DNA of 64,000 nt from Sorangium cellulosum. Its GTDB lineage: Bacteria; Myxococcota_A; Polyangia; Polyangiales; Polyangiaceae. Positions 63,337 to 64,000 of this stretch are shown one piece after another. The number at the start of each line of letters is the position of its first letter. Positions within the stretch are counted from its first letter, which is position 1. The translations under genes and the position numbers were made by a program. The DNA lies in assembly GCF_004135735.1 (NCBI RefSeq), contig NZ_CP012670.1:7580501-7644500 (forward strand), in the 5' to 3' direction. Under the pieces are notes generated by a model. It did not search any database. It saw only the letters and a program-made list of their open reading frames with translations, and was not told where the DNA came from.

Positions 63337-64000
63337 TCGCAAGCGCGTGGATCTCGCCGGGTTCTTCGTCCGCCACGGGCGCGGGCTCGCGCTCGCCTTC
63401 GCCGCGGCGTGCCTCACCGGGGCCGCGTTCTCGGCGGCGTCCGGGTGCAGCGGGTGGGACCCGACGTCCCCCTTCGAGCGGAACGCGCCGGAGGTCGACC
63501 AGGCCATCGTCGAGCTCGACGCGGGCAACTTCGAGTCCGCCGAGGAGCTCCTCCAGAGCTACCTCGGGACGGGCCCGTGCAGCGACGCCGGCATCGGCCT
63601 GCCCGACTCGGTCCGGCAGAAGCCGAACGGCGCGTTCGATCTCGGCCTGACGCTGTTCCACCTCGCCGAGCGCTACGGCCACAGGTTCGGCGACGAGGAG
63701 CTCGCGGACGGCGGGCCGGAGCAGGAGCAGAACGACGCGCTGCGCGGGATCGAGATCGACTGCGCGCTGGTCCTCGTGAAGGCGATCGCCGCCGAGCCGC
63801 GCGTGCCGGCCGACCTGCGCGCGCGCGCCCGCTACCTCGCGGGCAACCTCGAGTTCTTGCGGCGCAGGTACGAGGACGCCGTGAAGTACTACGACCAGGC
63901 GCTCTCCATCGTCCCCGGCGTGCCCGAGGAGGCGGGCGGCGACGGCGTCGGCCGGGACGCGGCCTGGAACCGGTCCATCGCGCTGCGCCGCATCGAGGAG
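63323..64000 (+). CDS. TPR lipoprotein of the Bat operon (BatC-like), 3' end outside the window
   Basis: 226 residues visible. Lipoprotein signal with lipobox SAASGC (about residue 42). TPR-type helices follow (QAIVELDAGNFESAEELLQS; ADLRARARYLAGNLEFLRRRYEDAVKYYDQAL). GGGAGGGCAGC precedes ATG 63323, and the start overlaps the previous stop. In other Bat operons a TPR protein completes the module. The C-terminus is not visible. Confidence 0.85.
   Translation, partial: MPRRDRKRVDLAGFFVRHGRGLALAFAAACLTGAAFSAASGCSGWDPTSPFERNAPEVDQAIVELDAGNFESAEELLQSYLGTGPCSDAGIGLPDSVRQKPNGAFDLGLTLFHLAERYGHRFGDEELADGGPEQEQNDALRGIEIDCALVLVKAIAAEPRVPADLRARARYLAGNLEFLRRRYEDAVKYYDQALSIVPGVPEEAGGDGVGRDAAWNRSIALRRIEE

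Overview
The window is about 70% G+C, densely packed, and looks like chromosomal DNA of a large-genome myxobacterium of the Sorangium/Polyangium type (Myxococcota). The indications are Pro/Ala-rich Ser/Thr protein kinases with a membrane anchor, many lipoproteins and unknown secreted proteins, eight-cysteine-cluster repeats, a lipoprotein with DENCDG-type and propeller-like repeats, GTG and TTG starts, and a cellobiose phosphorylase. I see no rRNA, tRNA, CRISPR, prophage or transposase. The organism call is inference from gene style, not from a marker gene.

Layout. 1-3.2 kb: C-terminal-processing protease (S41, 3' end outside the window) and TatA. 3.5-6.9 kb: an unknown membrane protein, a large hairpin element, then a coupled DUF2760 / Hsp70 pair. 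6.9-14 kb: a Cys-rich lipoprotein, an amidohydrolase, a GH94 cellobiose phosphorylase, a CHAP/NlpC-like secreted protein and an OmpA-like lipoprotein. 14.2-17.1 kb: a second, longer Hsp70 with an extra C-terminal helical domain. 17.2-20 kb: an eight-cysteine repeat protein and an orphan HsdR-N-type nuclease domain in a lower-G+C patch. 20.3-25.3 kb: a DnaJ-zinc-finger-like membrane protein, a glutaredoxin/A-type/rhodanese fusion, RraA, a small helical protein, a pair of stem-loop elements and an aldehyde-dehydrogenase-like protein lacking its catalytic residues. 25.3-32.9 kb: a YPQQG-repeat outer-membrane-type protein, a membrane protein, a CapA-family protein and an M23 peptidase. 32.9-38.4 kb (minus): RluA pseudouridine synthase, two envelope proteins and a PP2C phosphatase with a cyclic-nucleotide-binding domain. 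38.6-44.9 kb: a DUF4347-like protein, a TPR protein, RadC, CinA, XseB and a HEAT-repeat protein. 45-53 kb: a Tes/MJ0619-like radical SAM protein, a kinase, and an acyltransferase / SDR / M49 peptidase operon. 53.1-57.5 kb: two envelope proteins and a second kinase. 57.6 kb to the end: a tightly coupled MoxR-DUF58-DUF4381-like-VWA-VWA-TPR (Bat) operon.

How they fit together. Envelope biogenesis and proteostasis dominate: CtpA-like protease, TatA, M23, CapA, OmpA and a CHAP-like protein at the envelope, and Hsp70s with a DUF2760 partner plus a MoxR/Bat module as chaperone-type machinery. Signalling is represented by two Ser/Thr kinases and a PP2C that could oppose them.

The most unusual DNA-level feature is a dispersed stem-loop element, present twice (4163-4296 and 23224-23351). 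Its loop sequence is conserved, its inner stem changes in a compensated way, and its long outer arms are perfectly self-complementary in each copy but unrelated between copies. All family assignments come from reading the sequence; no database search was possible.
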